A stretch of 64,000 nt of DNA, taken from positions 82,029,753 to 82,093,752 of the forward strand of contig NC_092087.1 in the NCBI RefSeq assembly GCF_045679555.1, given 5' to 3'. This DNA comes from Salvelinus alpinus (lineage: Eukaryota > Chordata > Actinopteri > Salmoniformes > Salmonidae). The stretch's first letter is position 1. Every line of letters begins with the position of its first letter. Shown piece by piece: positions 10,201 through 23,230 of the stretch. A model generated the notes under the pieces. That model did not search any database. It was not told the DNA's origin and saw only the letters and a list, made by a program, of their open reading frames with translations. The position numbers and the translations under genes are program-made.

Positions 10201-11286
10201 GCTGTAATTAATTATGTTCCTGAAAAAGGAAAACGTATAGCAACTTGCTGGAAAACTGAGAATGTAAGAGAGAGCGAGCTTACCCATGCCGATGTGATTC
10301 TTGCAGCCATCACACCAGATATTATAGGGCATCTCAAACCTGTGAAAATACATAGACAAGAGTCAGTTTCCTGTAAGCCATCAAACTACTGAATTTGATG
10401 TGTGTGTTTGTGTTACTGACCGGATGATGAGGATACCCTGGGACAGTTTCCTGGCCCTCTCTCGTAGAGCATGGGTTCCATGGTAACCATTGAGGGAGCC
10501 ATGCTAGAGAAAGGAAGGGGGGAAAAAGAGAAAGTGAGAAAAGAGTCAGAGTGAGAACAGGTTGAAAGAGGCTCACATGTAGATTGATTTCTTAACTCCA
10601 TTAACCTATTGCGCATCTATTATTATATGTGATGATGGTCAGTAGTCATATTTACCTTCTGTGGGTCGAAGTCCGGAGGGTAGTAATGGTTTTGTCCTTT
10701 CCTCTCACCCTGAGAAACGATACATGGAAAAAGAGGAAAGTGTGAACATTGTTACGTTACAGTAACATATTCGGTTTTCTTACATGGATAAGGGAAAGGA
10801 GGAACACCTAGTCAGTATTCAACACACTAGTAGCTAACAGTGTCCTTGGAAAATGTGCTCTTTTGTCCACCACTGGTGGCACCAGCTTTTCTCTATATGG
10901 ATAAGGGGAAGGGGGAATAACTAGTCAGTTGTACAACTCCCGCATTTAACCCAACCTTTCTGAATTAGATAGGTGCTGCCTTTAAATCGACATCCTCGTC
11001 ACGGCGCCCGGTGAGCAGTTGTTGTTGGGGGTTAACTGCCTTGTTCAAGGGCAGAACGGCAGATTTATCCACCTTGCCGGCTCGGGGATTCGAAACAGCG
11101 ACCTTTCGGTTGCTGGCCCAACGCTCTTAACCGCAAGGCTACCTGCCGCTCCAGTGGGGCTTCCTCACTGAGGAAACCTGGTGCCACCAGTGGTGGACAA
11201 ACACTAACAGAGCTAATTTTACAAGGACGCTAATGTTAGCTACTAGTGTGTTGAACACATTTTGATGTAGCCTGAAAACTTACCAT
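7281..11286 (-). CDS. yju2b: YJU2B (CCDC130), CWC16/YJU2-family splicing factor homologue
   Basis: Ten coding exons on the minus strand: 11286-11284, 10709-10656, 10503-10421, 10339-10284, 10170-10110, 10027-9885, 9486-9314, 8570-8432, 8241-8049 and 7683-7281. They give 435 codons plus stop with every junction in frame. The start ATG is itself the end of an exon (ATG|GTAAGT). The conserved N-terminal domain contains KGQNHYYPPDFDP, FEMPYNIWCDGCKNHIGMG and YRFRMKCHLCVNYIEMQTDP. The cysteine pairs C56/C59 and C91/C94 form the expected CWC16-type zinc site. FEMPYNIWCDGC and RKLSQGILIIR match YJU2B rather than YJU2 (CCDC94). The C-terminal tail is acidic and Ser-rich, as usual for the family. A nuclear role in pre-mRNA splicing is inferred from the family. 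The human protein is slightly shorter (about 396 aa), the difference lying in the tail. Confidence 0.95.
9015..9270 (+). mobile_element. LINE/SINE 3' tail (RSg-1/L2-like) in a YJU2B intron
   Basis: Dispersed fish repeat ending GCCTACCTGGTTAAATAAAG then GTGAAATAAAA. This tail type is shared by salmonid RSg-1 LINEs and HpaI SINEs. It sits in the intron between exons 9486-9314 and 8570-8432 on the strand opposite to the gene. Assignment is from memory of the tail; no coding frame survives. Confidence 0.6.
10814..11259. mobile_element. Fold-back element with ~80-bp arms enclosing a SINE
   Basis: Left arm 10814-10896 and right arm 11178-11259 are inverted copies. Both contain CAACACACTAGTAGCTAACA and GTCCACCACTGGTGGCACCAG (as reverse complement in the right arm). 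The SINE at 10915-11157 lies between them. A direct duplication of about 34 bp (ATGGATAAGG...CTAGTCAGT) occurs at 10783-10816 and 10897-10929. It lies in intron 1 of YJU2B. Confidence 0.7.
10915..11157 (-). mobile_element. tRNA-derived SINE (salmonid HpaI/AvaIII-like), minus orientation
   Basis: On the minus strand it begins GGCAGGTAGCCTTGCGGTTA (A-box-like) followed by GGTCGCTGTTTCGAATCCCC (B box), then a SINE body reaching the CTAGTCAGT end. The related copy at 27787-28018 has the same layout. It is not a functional tRNA. Confidence 0.75.
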
Positions 11287-11289
11287 GTT

Positions 11290-11760
11290 GTTAGCTTGTA
11301 CAGCGCACTAGAAGATAGCCTTTGTCACCTAGGGAGAAAACACACGGTCATATCTTCGTTTTTGTGTTTACAAATGTTTGCACACCTTGAAGTTAGCTAT
11401 CTAACTTAGACGTTCGAAATAAGATAGCTTATTTGCAAGCACAACTGCTAGCATAGCTAACTAGCTCACGCTACCATCTTGAATAATATGCAAAACAAAC
11501 GTTTTAGGAATGTAACAGGAGATGTGTGCCCATAATTAACACGAATTGTAACCGAACCCTAACTGTTTTCGAAGAAAAACAATTGAGATATCACAAAGTA
11601 GCGTGCTCCTTACTGTTTTCCAAAGCATTAGCTAGCAGAACAAAATCGACAACAGTGCATACACAAAAACGTCACTTCCGTTTTGTGAGAAACGTCACAC
11701 ATTGGGGTCTGCTTTTTAAAAATCGTCTCTGATTAATTGTGCTTGTACAAAGACTTCTAC
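11290..11760 (-). promoter_or_regulatory. YJU2B 5' untranslated region and likely promoter
   Basis: Upstream of the ATG at 11286 the minus strand shows an acceptor (CTCCCTAG, about 11330), which implies an untranslated first exon farther right. Near 11665-11690 the minus strand reads ACGGAAGTGACG, an ETS-type element typical of housekeeping promoters. There is no TATA. The start site is not determinable here. Confidence 0.45.
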
Positions 11761-14737
11761 TTTTTGTGAAGATATTTTCGTATACTTATTTTTGTACCCC
11801 AAGACCCATTGGAAAAGTCCACAACTATGACAATTCGCCTTTTTACCTCCCTCTGTTATAAGTTGTTATGATGAAAACCAGAGCGTCCATCAAAGTGAAG
11901 GGACATGGGCAGTCAGGAGACAGGTCAAAACTCCTGGATAATATCAACATAACTCAGTTAGCATGGGCCTACTCACACTTGGCACTGGACTCTGGAGAAA
12001 CTTCAGACTGTGTGTGTCTGCCAGGGGGGTTATAACTAGAGTTTTGACCTGATGGATGTGCCAGAGACGTGAGGGATACCCACTACAGGTGTCTCCCTTA
12101 ACAGAGAGAAGAAACAGTCTGGCAGGTAATGACTGAGAGTGGGAAAATACATTCTCTCCATAACCATTCTATTCTGGTTCTTGGTCTGACCTGGGTCAGT
12201 ACAGCATGTCAAATAGGCCTAGGCCCTACTTACATGACCATGATTGAACCGGACTGTCTCTCCAGCTTTTAAAGGATTTTTTTGAGTTGCACATATCTCT
12301 GAATATGAAAATGTTTCCCCCACCAAAAAAAGATTACAAAAGTAGCTTTTTAGGCTACGGACTTCTGTGTCAATTTCTGGGAAGGTCTGGGAAAATGATG
12401 GGCTGCTGTCTATCAAGGATCAGGTGATTAGCACTGGAGGGAGGGATGCAGGGTAAGGAATGGAAGGGAGGGAGAGATCAGGGATACAGCAAGAAGGATG
12501 AAGAGAGGGAGGGAGGGAGGGAGGGAGGGATAAAGTGAGAGGGGGATGGAGATGTTGTGGGTGGAAGGAGGGAGGGATCAGGGATAGAGGGAGACTCAAA
12601 AGGATGGATGGAGAAAGAGATGCTCAGGGTGGATGGAGGGGGGAAAGGAGACAGATGGAGGGATAGAGGGAAAGATATTCCCGGGGCAGGTGTCTGTCTG
12701 ATCCAGATTTACGTTGTAAACAGCATTCCGAAGTTTGATATTCTGTGGCATTGAGTTTGACATTCTGTGGATAAATCCCCTTAGAATGCTTCCCATTACA
12801 GGAACGCTGCTCCCATCTAACATTCCTGCCCGGCACAGACAGACAAGCCCTATATGGGCTGACCTAGAGAGACCAGCCCTCTCCGCGGTCCAACCACCGC
12901 TAGGAATGCACAAGCCAGCAATGCTCAGGAAGAGACATCGATCTGACCTGTCTGTCTATCAGTCTGTTAGTACCATGGATCCATCCCTTCATCCCTCCAT
13001 CAGTACATGTCCCTATCACTCTATCAGTCTGTCCAGTGGATCCCTCCGCGTTCTAGGCCTAGATTACTCTATCATTCTATCAGTCTGATAGAAAGGATCC
13101 CTCCTCCTCTAGGGCTAAATGGGTCTATCAGTCTATCAATGGGACATCTCAGAGAGTGATATGTCTATTGCCAGGAATCTACAGACAGCAACCTCAGAAA
13201 TAGCTCTCTCCTAAAGCAGTAGAAGCCCTTACAGAGTAGGATAAGTTCCCCCTAGTCATGGTCACTTTTGCATCTTTCTCCCTTAATGGTTCATGTTAGC
13301 AGGCCGTGTTGGGGGGACTTTAGCTCAGTTGGTCTTAGAACTGTGCTTAGAGAGCCTGTTGCACCATGGAACAACACTGTAAGCCCGTCAGACAGAGACA
13401 GGCAGACTCTGAACCATTCCAAGAGAGTTTATCTTTATTTACTGCTCTACACCAAACGTTAGGAGAAGAGATTTGAAACAAATGTGTTTCCACTGATCCC
13501 TACAGGGCCTGATCCAGTTGTGTTTTGAACCTGGGCCAAGCAGTCTGGTAGAGTTGCAGGGAGAAAGACTGCTCTAAGATCAGTTGAAGTATGTTTCTCT
13601 GAGGTTAATGGTTAAGATTTGGCAGAGTGAGACTGATCCAGAGTGGCATTATCTGATATTGAAAGGTCTGTAGATCCCCTATAAACAAGTCACCTTCACA
13701 GTAGATAAGCTGCGTAAGGTAGAGGCTGGAAACAAGGTAGCCAATGAGCAATGCTCAACATTGTTATCAGACATTACTACAGTGCACAATTAGTAACACC
13801 ATCAACCATTGGCTAGGTGTAAGGAATAAGGATATGACACTGCAGTGACTGGCCATCCTAGATGCTTTTGTGATGAAGGCATCATGTCGAATCGGGATGA
13901 CCGCCGTTTAACTCCGAGCTTTCTCTCCAGGCGAGACATCAGCACTCCGGGTAAGAGACGGAATACAGAAAGAAGCTCGGAATACACATTCATCTTCCGG
14001 TTAATCCTCTGGGAAAACATGGAGCATGAGAGGGCAAAGGGACTGACACATTCCTTCCACCTCCCACCCGGAGACAAGGATGAAGATGGAGAGAGAAAGA
14101 GGGAGGAGAATGAGGAGGAGGGATACAGTGATAGAACAATCCCCTTGGTATTTCTCTTGAAGATATGGTCTGGAATTTAAAGATGTCTCAGGTAGAGAGG
14201 AATGAGAAGAATCTGACAACAGTGTCACGTATGGAGAAAATAACTCATATAGGCCTATACAGACAATGGTGTATCATGCATATAGTATGAAACAAATGTA
14301 TATGACACTTCATGTTTCGCATAGGGTATTTGGAAATGATCACTTTTAGCCCAGGAAGGCCATAGAGTCAGCTAGGTTTGATTGACAAATGTCTCGGCTG
14401 CTTGTTTGAATACCACAAGGCAAAAAGACACCAACCTTCAGATGACAATGTCTTTGAGTGTTGTCTGTGTCTGTGCTCCTTCTCAGTATAGAAAATTGGA
14501 CACATGGTTTTCCGTAACCATGCTTACTCACATAATTTTTCCCTCTGGGTTGTAGGCTAAGTCACTGTCTATACCATGTACCATTCTGTAGCTGTGGGCA
14601 TCTACACATTCCTGCACGGTCGACATGTTCAATCCCAAAGCCTCTCAAGTCTTCCTAATTCTGTCGTCACTGATTCCAGACAGTAACATAAATACATCAG
14701 ATTGTATCTGATCGTACTTCTGATTTTCTGCCTTACT
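11761..14737. other. Intergenic, no gene recognised
   Basis: Contains a purine-rich GGGA/GGAT stretch at about 12430-12680. A roughly duplicated CTATCAGTCTG/GGATCCCTCC segment lies at about 12960-13130. A repeat-like fragment with CTAAGATCAGTTG and TTAATGGTTAAGATT lies at about 13500-13650. The 111-codon frame at 13845-14180 shows no recognisable domain and is not called. Confidence 0.55.
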
Positions 14738-15246
14738 CTAGCTGTTACTGAGGTATTCTACCTCCCCTGGCCTGGTGCTACACTACATACAGTAGACCTA
14801 CCATCACATCTTAGCTGTTACTGAGGTATTCTACCTCCCCTGGCCTAGTGCTACACTACATAGACCTACCATCACACCTTAGCTGTTACTGAGGTATTCT
14901 ACCTCCCCTGGCCTGGTGCTACACTACATACAGTAGACCTACCACCACACCTTAGCTGTTACTGAGGTATTCTACCTCCCCTGGCCTGGTGCTACACTAC
15001 ATACAGTAGACCTACCACCACACCTTAGCTGTTACTGAGGTATTCTACCTCCCCTGGCCTGGTGCTACACTACATACAGTAGACCTACCATCACACCTTA
15101 GCTGTTACTGAGGTATTCTACCTCCCCTGGCCTGGTGCTACACTACATACAGTAGACCTACCATCACACCTTAGCTGTTACTGAGGTATTCTACCTCCCC
15201 TGGCCTGGTGCTACACTACATACAGTAGACCTACCATCATACCTTA
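14738..15246. repeat. 73-bp minisatellite
   Basis: About seven copies of a 73-bp unit containing TTAGCTGTTACTGAGGTATT and CTGGCCTGGTGCTACACTAC. The second copy is shortened (ACATAGACC). Confidence 0.93.
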
Positions 15247-15500
15247 GAAGCCCAATTCATTCCATTTCTGACATGGTGTCGTCCTAAAGTCAGTTTTCGG
15301 TAATGTGACCATTAGGGTTCTTACTAATTGCGTAGCGTGTATTTACCTCGCCTTAAATCACAGAAAGAACTTCTCCAGGTAGAGGAGGATGGAGAATCGT
15401 GGAGCGGAGACGACTGATGTAAAAAAACAGAATGTGTATAATGTGTAGGTTTTACAGGAGCTATGTTTAAACCTTAAACAGTCTGTCTCTCTCTTCAAAT

Positions 15501-16036
15501 GATCAGTCATACGGTCACTGTTGATGATCAGGATGTTCACCTGGTGAGAAATGATCAGTCATACGGTCACTGTTGATGATCAGGATGTTCACCTGGTGAG
15601 AAATGATCAGTCATACGGTCACTGTTGATGATCAGGATGTTCACCTGGTGAGAAATGATCAGACATACGGTCACTGTTGATGTTCAGGATGTTCACCTGG
15701 TGAGAAATGATCAGTCATACGGTCACTGTTGATGATCAGGATGTTCACCTGGTGAGAAATGATCAGTCATACGGTCACTGTTGATGATCAGGATGTTCAC
15801 CTGGTGAGAAATGATCAGTCATACGGTCACTGTTGATGATCAGGATGTTCACCTGGTGAGAAATGATCAGTCATACGGTCACTGTTGATGATCAGGATGT
15901 TCACCTGGTGAGAAATGATCAGTCATACGGTCACTGTTGATGATCAAGATGTTCACCTGGTGAGAAATGATCAGACATACGGTCACTGTTGATGATCAGG
16001 ATGTTCACCTTGTGAGAAATGATCAGTCATACGGTC
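15501..16036. repeat. 52-bp minisatellite
   Basis: About ten copies of a 52-bp unit containing GATCAGTCATACGGTCACTG and GATGTTCACCTGGTGAGAAAT. On the minus strand each unit contains TTTCTCACCAG|GTGAACATCC, which looks like both an acceptor and a donor. The copy at the left edge (15501-15540) reads into unique sequence that stays open to 15358. Confidence 0.93.
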
Positions 16037-16269
16037 CGTGAGCGATTAAAGACGTCATTGAGAGTTTAGACAAGAGACTTGAACGCATATCCTCAAACAT
16101 CATTGGCTTCACTTTCCCACCAGGAGGGTCAGTCACCAGTTAGATGTGGTTTGTGTCACAGTCATCACATGATGGTCAGCAGCATCAAAACATTATGAAA
16201 GCTCTTATCAGTCTGGAAGATTATTGTCTGAATTGGTCACTGAATAAACCCTCTGAATCAATGCAGTCT

Positions 16270-16390
<121 letters not shown>

Positions 16391-16639
16391 GCAGAGAGAG
16401 AGCTGAATTGGCAGGTGAGCTGCATCTCAATATCCCTCGTGGACACACACTTACACACACCCACACGTGCAAACACACACACACAAAAGAGAAGGAATGA
16501 AGGAATGATAGCTGATATCATCTTGATATAGTGTCATATTAGGCCTAGACTACATGCTTTCTTCCGCCCATGGGCTTATTTGGTTGTGATTGTGAAAAGA
16601 CGGTTTGGGCGCCCAGTGTTTTTCCATGTTACAGATACT

Positions 16640-17739
<1,100 letters not shown>

Positions 17740-17746
17740 TATATAA
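17740..17746 (+). promoter_or_regulatory. TATA box of the persephin-like gene
   Basis: TATATAA lies 109 bp upstream of the ATG at 17855, with C-rich blocks just upstream. Spacing fits a short 5' leader. Confidence 0.5.
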
Positions 17747-17854
17747 TGGAGGTTGGGACTCTGTTGCATCTCAGCATCACTCGTGGACACTCATCCACTG
17801 TTCAATCGTTTACTTAGAGAGGAAGAGGGATCAACATAAGAGAAGAGGGGAGAT

Positions 17855-18761
17855 ATGAGGTCTCTACTGAAGCTGGTTGTTCTGCTGTTCTGTGTCCAGC
17901 GAGGAGAGGGACACTGGCTGCGCTCACTACTCGGTAAGGACGGATGGGGGTCACGACTCACGACCTTCGACATTAGAGATGGGACAGGATAGAATTTCTT
18001 CCTATTTTCATCAGTTTTGTACGGGGTTATATGTATCTAGATATTGTTGTGTACTTTGAGATTGGTTTACATCAGGATGATGTTTGACACTGGGACTTGA
18101 GTGACAAGGCATACACAGTCACTGGAGAATTTTGGGAGCATATTGTGTGATTTATTTTCTGAAGTTTTTCTGTAGGGTAGCACTGACTACCAGTCTACTG
18201 CAGTCTATAGTGTAATGATATCTGGTCCAAGCTGGTGTGTTGAGTGTTTTAATAACCCTCTCTCTTTATCTCCATCTTTCAGAGCAGCGAGGGCAAGCAT
18301 CATCCCCCCCATCAGAGGAGAGGAGAGGTGGAGGAGAATCCAACAAAGGGAACGACAACAATAAGAACACAGGAGGTTCCGGATTCGGAGTAGAAGACCA
18401 AAGGGGTTCCGTCCCATCCCCAGCCCCAATCATCCCAATCCGGTCCCGCCGCTCTTCAACCCAATGTCGTCTCCGCTCCGTCCTCCTCCAGGTACGAGAG
18501 CTGGGTCTGGGCTACGACGCGGACGAGACCGTCCTCTTCAAGTACTGCAGCGGAGACTGTCCCCGTGTCCGCTCCAACCATGATCTGACCCTGACCAACC
18601 TGCTCCTGAGGGGGGCCCTGCCCGAGCAGAATGGAGAGCTGTGGCAGAATGGACCATGCTGCAGGCCCACCCACCACGAAGATCTAGCCTTTTTGGATAA
18701 CGCCCATCGCTGGCACAAGGTGGAGAAGCTGTCGGCTGCAGGGTGTACATGTGTGGGTTAA
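17855..18761 (+). CDS. pspn: GDNF-family ligand, persephin-like
   Basis: Secreted cystine-knot neurotrophic factor precursor. Family members signal through GFR-alpha co-receptors and RET. Two coding exons, 17855-17933 and 18283-18761, join in frame (G|AG) to give 185 residues. Residues 1-19 are a signal peptide (MRSLLKLVVLLFCVQRGEG), followed by a low-complexity Gly/Asn/Ser pro-region. A furin site RSRR at 80-83 predicts a mature chain of 102 residues. It has the seven family cysteines (C88, C115, C119, C152, C153, C181, C183) and the motifs ELGLGY, CCRPT and FLDNAHRWHKVEKLSAA. The last motif and the CRL start fit persephin better than neurturin. The converging WDR83 gene follows. The human persephin precursor is about 156 aa, so the pro-region is longer here. 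Confidence 0.92.
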
Positions 18762-19230
18762 TGGGGAGGAGCTGGACATGAAGGGGGAGGGCCTGGGACT
18801 GAACATTCACTTTTGGGCCGTGGCCATTGGCTGTTCAGAATGCAATGGGAGAAGCAGAGGCTCAGGCTGTGCTGTAAACAAGGACATCCAGGAGGAAAGA
18901 GATTACAGATGTAGCTATTATTTGCTAGAAAGAAATGCATTTATTTGCGTATGTATATTTATATTTATTTAAAGTTGCTTTGGGGAGTTTTTTTTTAACC
19001 AATGACAAGAATGGATCTTATTTTGCTGCATAGATTAAATGAATAGTGGTTAACACTATGGTTGATTGTTGAGTAAAATTGTTACAATTCGAAAAAAGGT
19101 CCTCAGCAAACCAACAAGGTATTTATGTAAAATAAATTATTTATTTATTTGAGATGATTCCTGTATGATGCTACTTAATTTATTTTGTCCATGTGCCATG
19201 TTCATATGTACAACTCGTAATAAAGACAAC
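18762..19230 (+). terminator. Persephin-like 3' UTR with AU-rich elements and poly(A) signal
   Basis: AATAAA occurs at 19219-19224. Repeated ATTTA motifs (about 18955-18970 and 19135-19150) resemble AU-rich mRNA-destabilising elements, common in cytokine and growth-factor messages. The use of this signal is inferred. Confidence 0.5.
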
Positions 19231-19614
19231 CATATCTACATGTTTTATGACCAATGTTGGTGAGTGATATTACATTTTCCCTCATGGCTACTAAGAAATA
19301 TATATTAGATCCTATGATTCATTTTGACAACAAGAAGGGTTTATTCAAAACTCATCATTTACAAAATATTTACAATGAATATAAAAAAAACATTATTGAT
19401 AATGCTGGGACATCAGCAGTACTTTCATTGATTTATTCCATATTTTAGCCATGGAAGCAACGGCACGTCCCTTTTCAACCACACAACCATTTCCCTCAAC
19501 CAAAATCCGATCCCTGACCCTGAGTCCAGAACAGACAGTTCATGTACAGTAGGGAACTCATCAGTTCTGACGATATCATGACTTGTCCTTTCTGTTATGT
19601 CCATCTAATGATGA
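19231..19614 (-). terminator. WDR83 3' region with poly(A) signals
   Basis: AATAAA on the minus strand at about 19337 and 19433 lies downstream of the WDR83 stop codon at 19615. The two converging genes therefore end within about 400 bp of each other. Confidence 0.4.
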
Positions 19615-22600
19615 CTATGCTTTTTCCTGTTTAACAACCACCACGTCCTCCTCAGTTTCCTCTGGCTCCGCCCCCCACACCTGGACACGCCCCTCCATGG
19701 CTGTGAGGAGGCGGGTCTCCGAGGGATGGAAAGACAGCGATTGGACGACAGCCTTCCCGACTGGCAGCTTCAGCGTCAGAGAACCCTGAGAGAGAAACAA
19801 GAGATGTTCAAAAATCGAAAGAATCTAACACCAATAGGCACACATAGTAAGTTCTTGAATCTGCAGCTGTTGACATTCACAGATACTGCTGTGCTATTCC
19901 GTTTCAAATACGCATCCAGTTAGCAAAATCAACAAATCAAATCAATTAATTTTGAGGGGTAGTGGAGCCATCTATTAAATGAACTAATCATCCATCCCTC
20001 GTACCTCTACCAGGTCCCAGCAGTACACGTGTCCGTCCTCAGAGCAGCTCAGGACGTGAGTATCCTTACTGGACAGACAGCAGTCCAGCTTGTAGCCCTT
20101 CATCTTGTGTCCTGTGTACTCTCCCAGCATCTCCCCTGTGCTCTTGTCCAGTAGACGCACGGTGGAGTCCAGGCTGGAGGTCAGAGTGCACTGGGCGTCC
20201 GCACTGAAACACACACACGTGATGGGGCCTGGAACACAGAGACAAACACATAACAAATCAATGCGACTCAGGGTGGTTTAGGTACAGAAGTTAGTGATAG
20301 TTAGTACAACATCTAGTTGGTAAGACTAGATACTGACTGTTGATGAAGTCCACATGCAGCTGGCCCATCCGCAGGTCATACCGTCTCACTCTCCCATCCA
20401 CTGACCTGGAGAAAGACATGAGATAGAAAAGATACTTAGAGGACTCTTCTATAAGAATGAAACTGAAATGAACAGAAAGGTTCAGACTTGGTACTGACCC
20501 AGTGAGCAGCTCGTGTTCAGAAACCTTCAGACTGCTGACACCATCTTGAGCCTCGTCCAGAATCTGGATGGGGTCAAATTTTCTGGACCTGGTGTCCCAG
20601 CAACGTACTGTACCATCTATGGAGCCTAGAGACCGACACGAGTACACGCACGCACGCGCACACACACACACACTTGAGATGGGTCCTGTTGTGGATGAGC
20701 AGGACAATGCTGAAGCCACAAACCTGGTTGTAGAGGTGACTGAGATGCACTTTGCTGAGGAAGACTCACCAGATAAAATGACTGTAGCTTCTTCATTGAA
20801 CTGGACACAGTTGACTTTCTGCAAACAGAGGGACAGACCAGAGGCAGAGCCATATCCATGTAAATAAATGGCTCTAGTTAGAGGTTTTGTTGTTGTATTC
20901 TTTCCTGTCTCTATTCCTTCAACATAAACATCTCTTTCTATATTTTTTTCTGACCCACCTGACCTCTCCTACCCGCCTCTTTCCCCCTCCCCTCTTTCTC
21001 TAAAACTCTATCTCCATCTCTCGCTCTGTGACACAGGAAAATATAGTTGTATTGTTTTCTCTCACCCCAGCGTGACCCCTGAGTTTCCGGGTGACCTGTC
21101 CCGTGGCGACGTCCCAGAGGATCACCGTCTTGTCCGAGCTGCAGGAACACAGCTGGCTGTTGTCATAGGAACTAGGGAAGGAATCGATGGTAAGACACAC
21201 ACCATTACCTCAGATCATATTCCCCCAGGGCCCAGAGGCAGCAGGGAGACAGTGAAGGACAAAGCAGGCAGGTGGATAGAGGAAGACTACACAAGCAAGC
21301 ATGTAGATTGATCACATAGAGAATGACCCGCAGAGGCAAGACTGACAGAGAGTAAAGGACACAGAAGGCAGATGGATGGATAGGGGAACATAAACAAGAA
21401 TACTGAATGAGTAAAAAATGTGCTACTTCTTATCTATTAACTATACCGTATGTTTCCATTTCTAATGCATATCTCCTACTTCATATAGGGGAACATAGAG
21501 GCATTGGCTTCTGCATATAGGCTAGCTGTCACACTGAAAGAGAACACTTAGTGAAGTCCAGTGCTTCCCACTCAATCAGATCTAGGATCAGCGTTATTTA
21601 ACCCAAATTTGGCCTTTACCAACACATTCTTCAATAAAGAGTTCCTCAATCAGCTGTCTGTATTGCTCGAGAGCAAGGGTCTCCATCAGGCAGATCTACC
21701 AGTAGCTCTCAGCCCACCTGTGAGTAGCTCGCCAATCAATTCTGAAAGTGCGTTCATTTTTTAAACGTGTTCCATCGCAAACGGTCATAAACATAAAGCT
21801 CCCATCGCAAACGGTCATAAACATAAAGCTCCCATCGCAAACGGTCATAAACATAAAGCTCCCATCGCAAACGGTCATAAACATAAAGCTCCCATCGCAA
21901 ACGGTCATAAACATAAAGCTCCCATCGCAAACGGTCATAAACATAAAGATCCCGGCTACTATCCAATCAAAGCCACAGTGACATTATCCCACCCCCGGTT
22001 AGCCACTACTGGCTTCACAATCCAAACTTAGCACAATATCTGCCAATTAATTTCCAGCAATATTGCTGTCTGTTTAGTGCACGCGTTTGTCTATCACTCT
22101 GTTTGCAGGACAGTTAACAATGATGATAACTGTCTTGTGGGTAGACAGAAAGACTTTCCCAAAAAACTTTGTGCAAAGTAGGCTTACCTGACATAACTAT
22201 ATTATGAATATTTGTATCAATTGGGTGGCGATTGTTTTGCAAACCCTGCCATGACGTGCTGCAGCAGTAGTCTCAGCTGAAACATCACTCATCTGACACA
22301 TTCCTCTCTACACTAAAACATTTAAATGAATAGATGCTTTTCTTCAGATGTGATTTAAGCACTGACATGGACTCAAAACATCAATTTTCAATGTTTCTCT
22401 TTGAATAATTGTAATATTGAGAGTTGTTTTAAAAATGATTTTAAGAGGTATATTGACATAAAACACATCTGTTGTACACCTAGGACCCGGGGAAGAGTTG
22501 CAGGTCTGGAGACCCTTGCTGTAGAGACACCAAATCATCACATTTTAGACCGTTTTAGAGACAAAAAAAAGTAAAATCAGATTTAAAAATGTACCTAACT

Positions 22601-23230
22601 CAGTGGAGATTAAAGGGATCTCCAGAGTAAGCCATGCCTGAGACCGGGTCTGGTAACTCGTACCTCTGCAGGTTAACAATTAAGTAACGTACCGCAGAAG
22701 TTTATGCAAGAGAGCTTTATAACCAAAAAGAGCGCAATGCATCAATCTACAAGACTTCAAAGAGGGCCAGCTTACTTTCTGATATAGGTTTGTGTAATAA
22801 TACAGATACTGACCCATCAGCATCTAGCACTTCGTATCCATGGCCACTGTACGTCTTCAGTAGTGTCCCTCGACTTACACTCCACAACTTCAGAGACTTG
22901 TCACTGCCGCAAGACAGCAGGTAGTTACCATCAGCTGAGAAAGAGAGGGAGAGGGGTGGGGGAGAGAGAGACAGGGGGGAGAAATAGGTGGGTGGAGAGA
23001 AAATGAGAGGATGAAAAACACCCGAAACGCGTTATGTAGATATAGCCTCTCATGACATACACAAGCAGCTCCAAGTTGATCAACAGTCAATGCACCTGAC
23101 GGTATGGGTGTTTGTTTGAGTTCTCACCATTGAATCGCACAGCTCTCACAGCACCTTGTTGGCAGTCTATGGTCCTGAGAAGGTTTTGGGGGAGCTGAGG
23201 GACCTCAGGTTTGGGCTGGGGAAACGACAT
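19615..23230 (-). CDS. wdr83: WDR83 (MORG1), WD40 scaffold protein
   Basis: Eight coding exons on the minus strand: 23230-23128, 22934-22814, 21171-21066, 20818-20770, 20625-20499, 20405-20338, 20228-20005 and 19785-19615. Their summed length is 322 codons plus stop, in frame at each junction (human about 315). The protein is a seven-bladed WD40 propeller. Repeats are visible as [93 protein letters not shown] and [10 protein letters not shown]. The N-terminus [15 protein letters not shown] matches the family. In mammals the protein scaffolds ERK signalling, binds PHD3 and is found in spliceosomal complexes. The C-terminal tail is acidic then lysine-ending ([12 protein letters not shown]). Confidence 0.96.
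21769..21949. repeat. 30-bp minisatellite in WDR83 intron 2
   Basis: Six near-identical copies of CATCGCAAACGGTCATAAAC + ATAAAGCTCC between exons 22934-22814 and 21171-21066. Both strands stay open because the unit is a multiple of three. The short frames over it are not genes. Confidence 0.95.

Noticed and set aside
13845-14180. 111-codon plus-strand frame
   Set aside because: No recognisable domain, no splice context and charged low-complexity stretches; likely chance.
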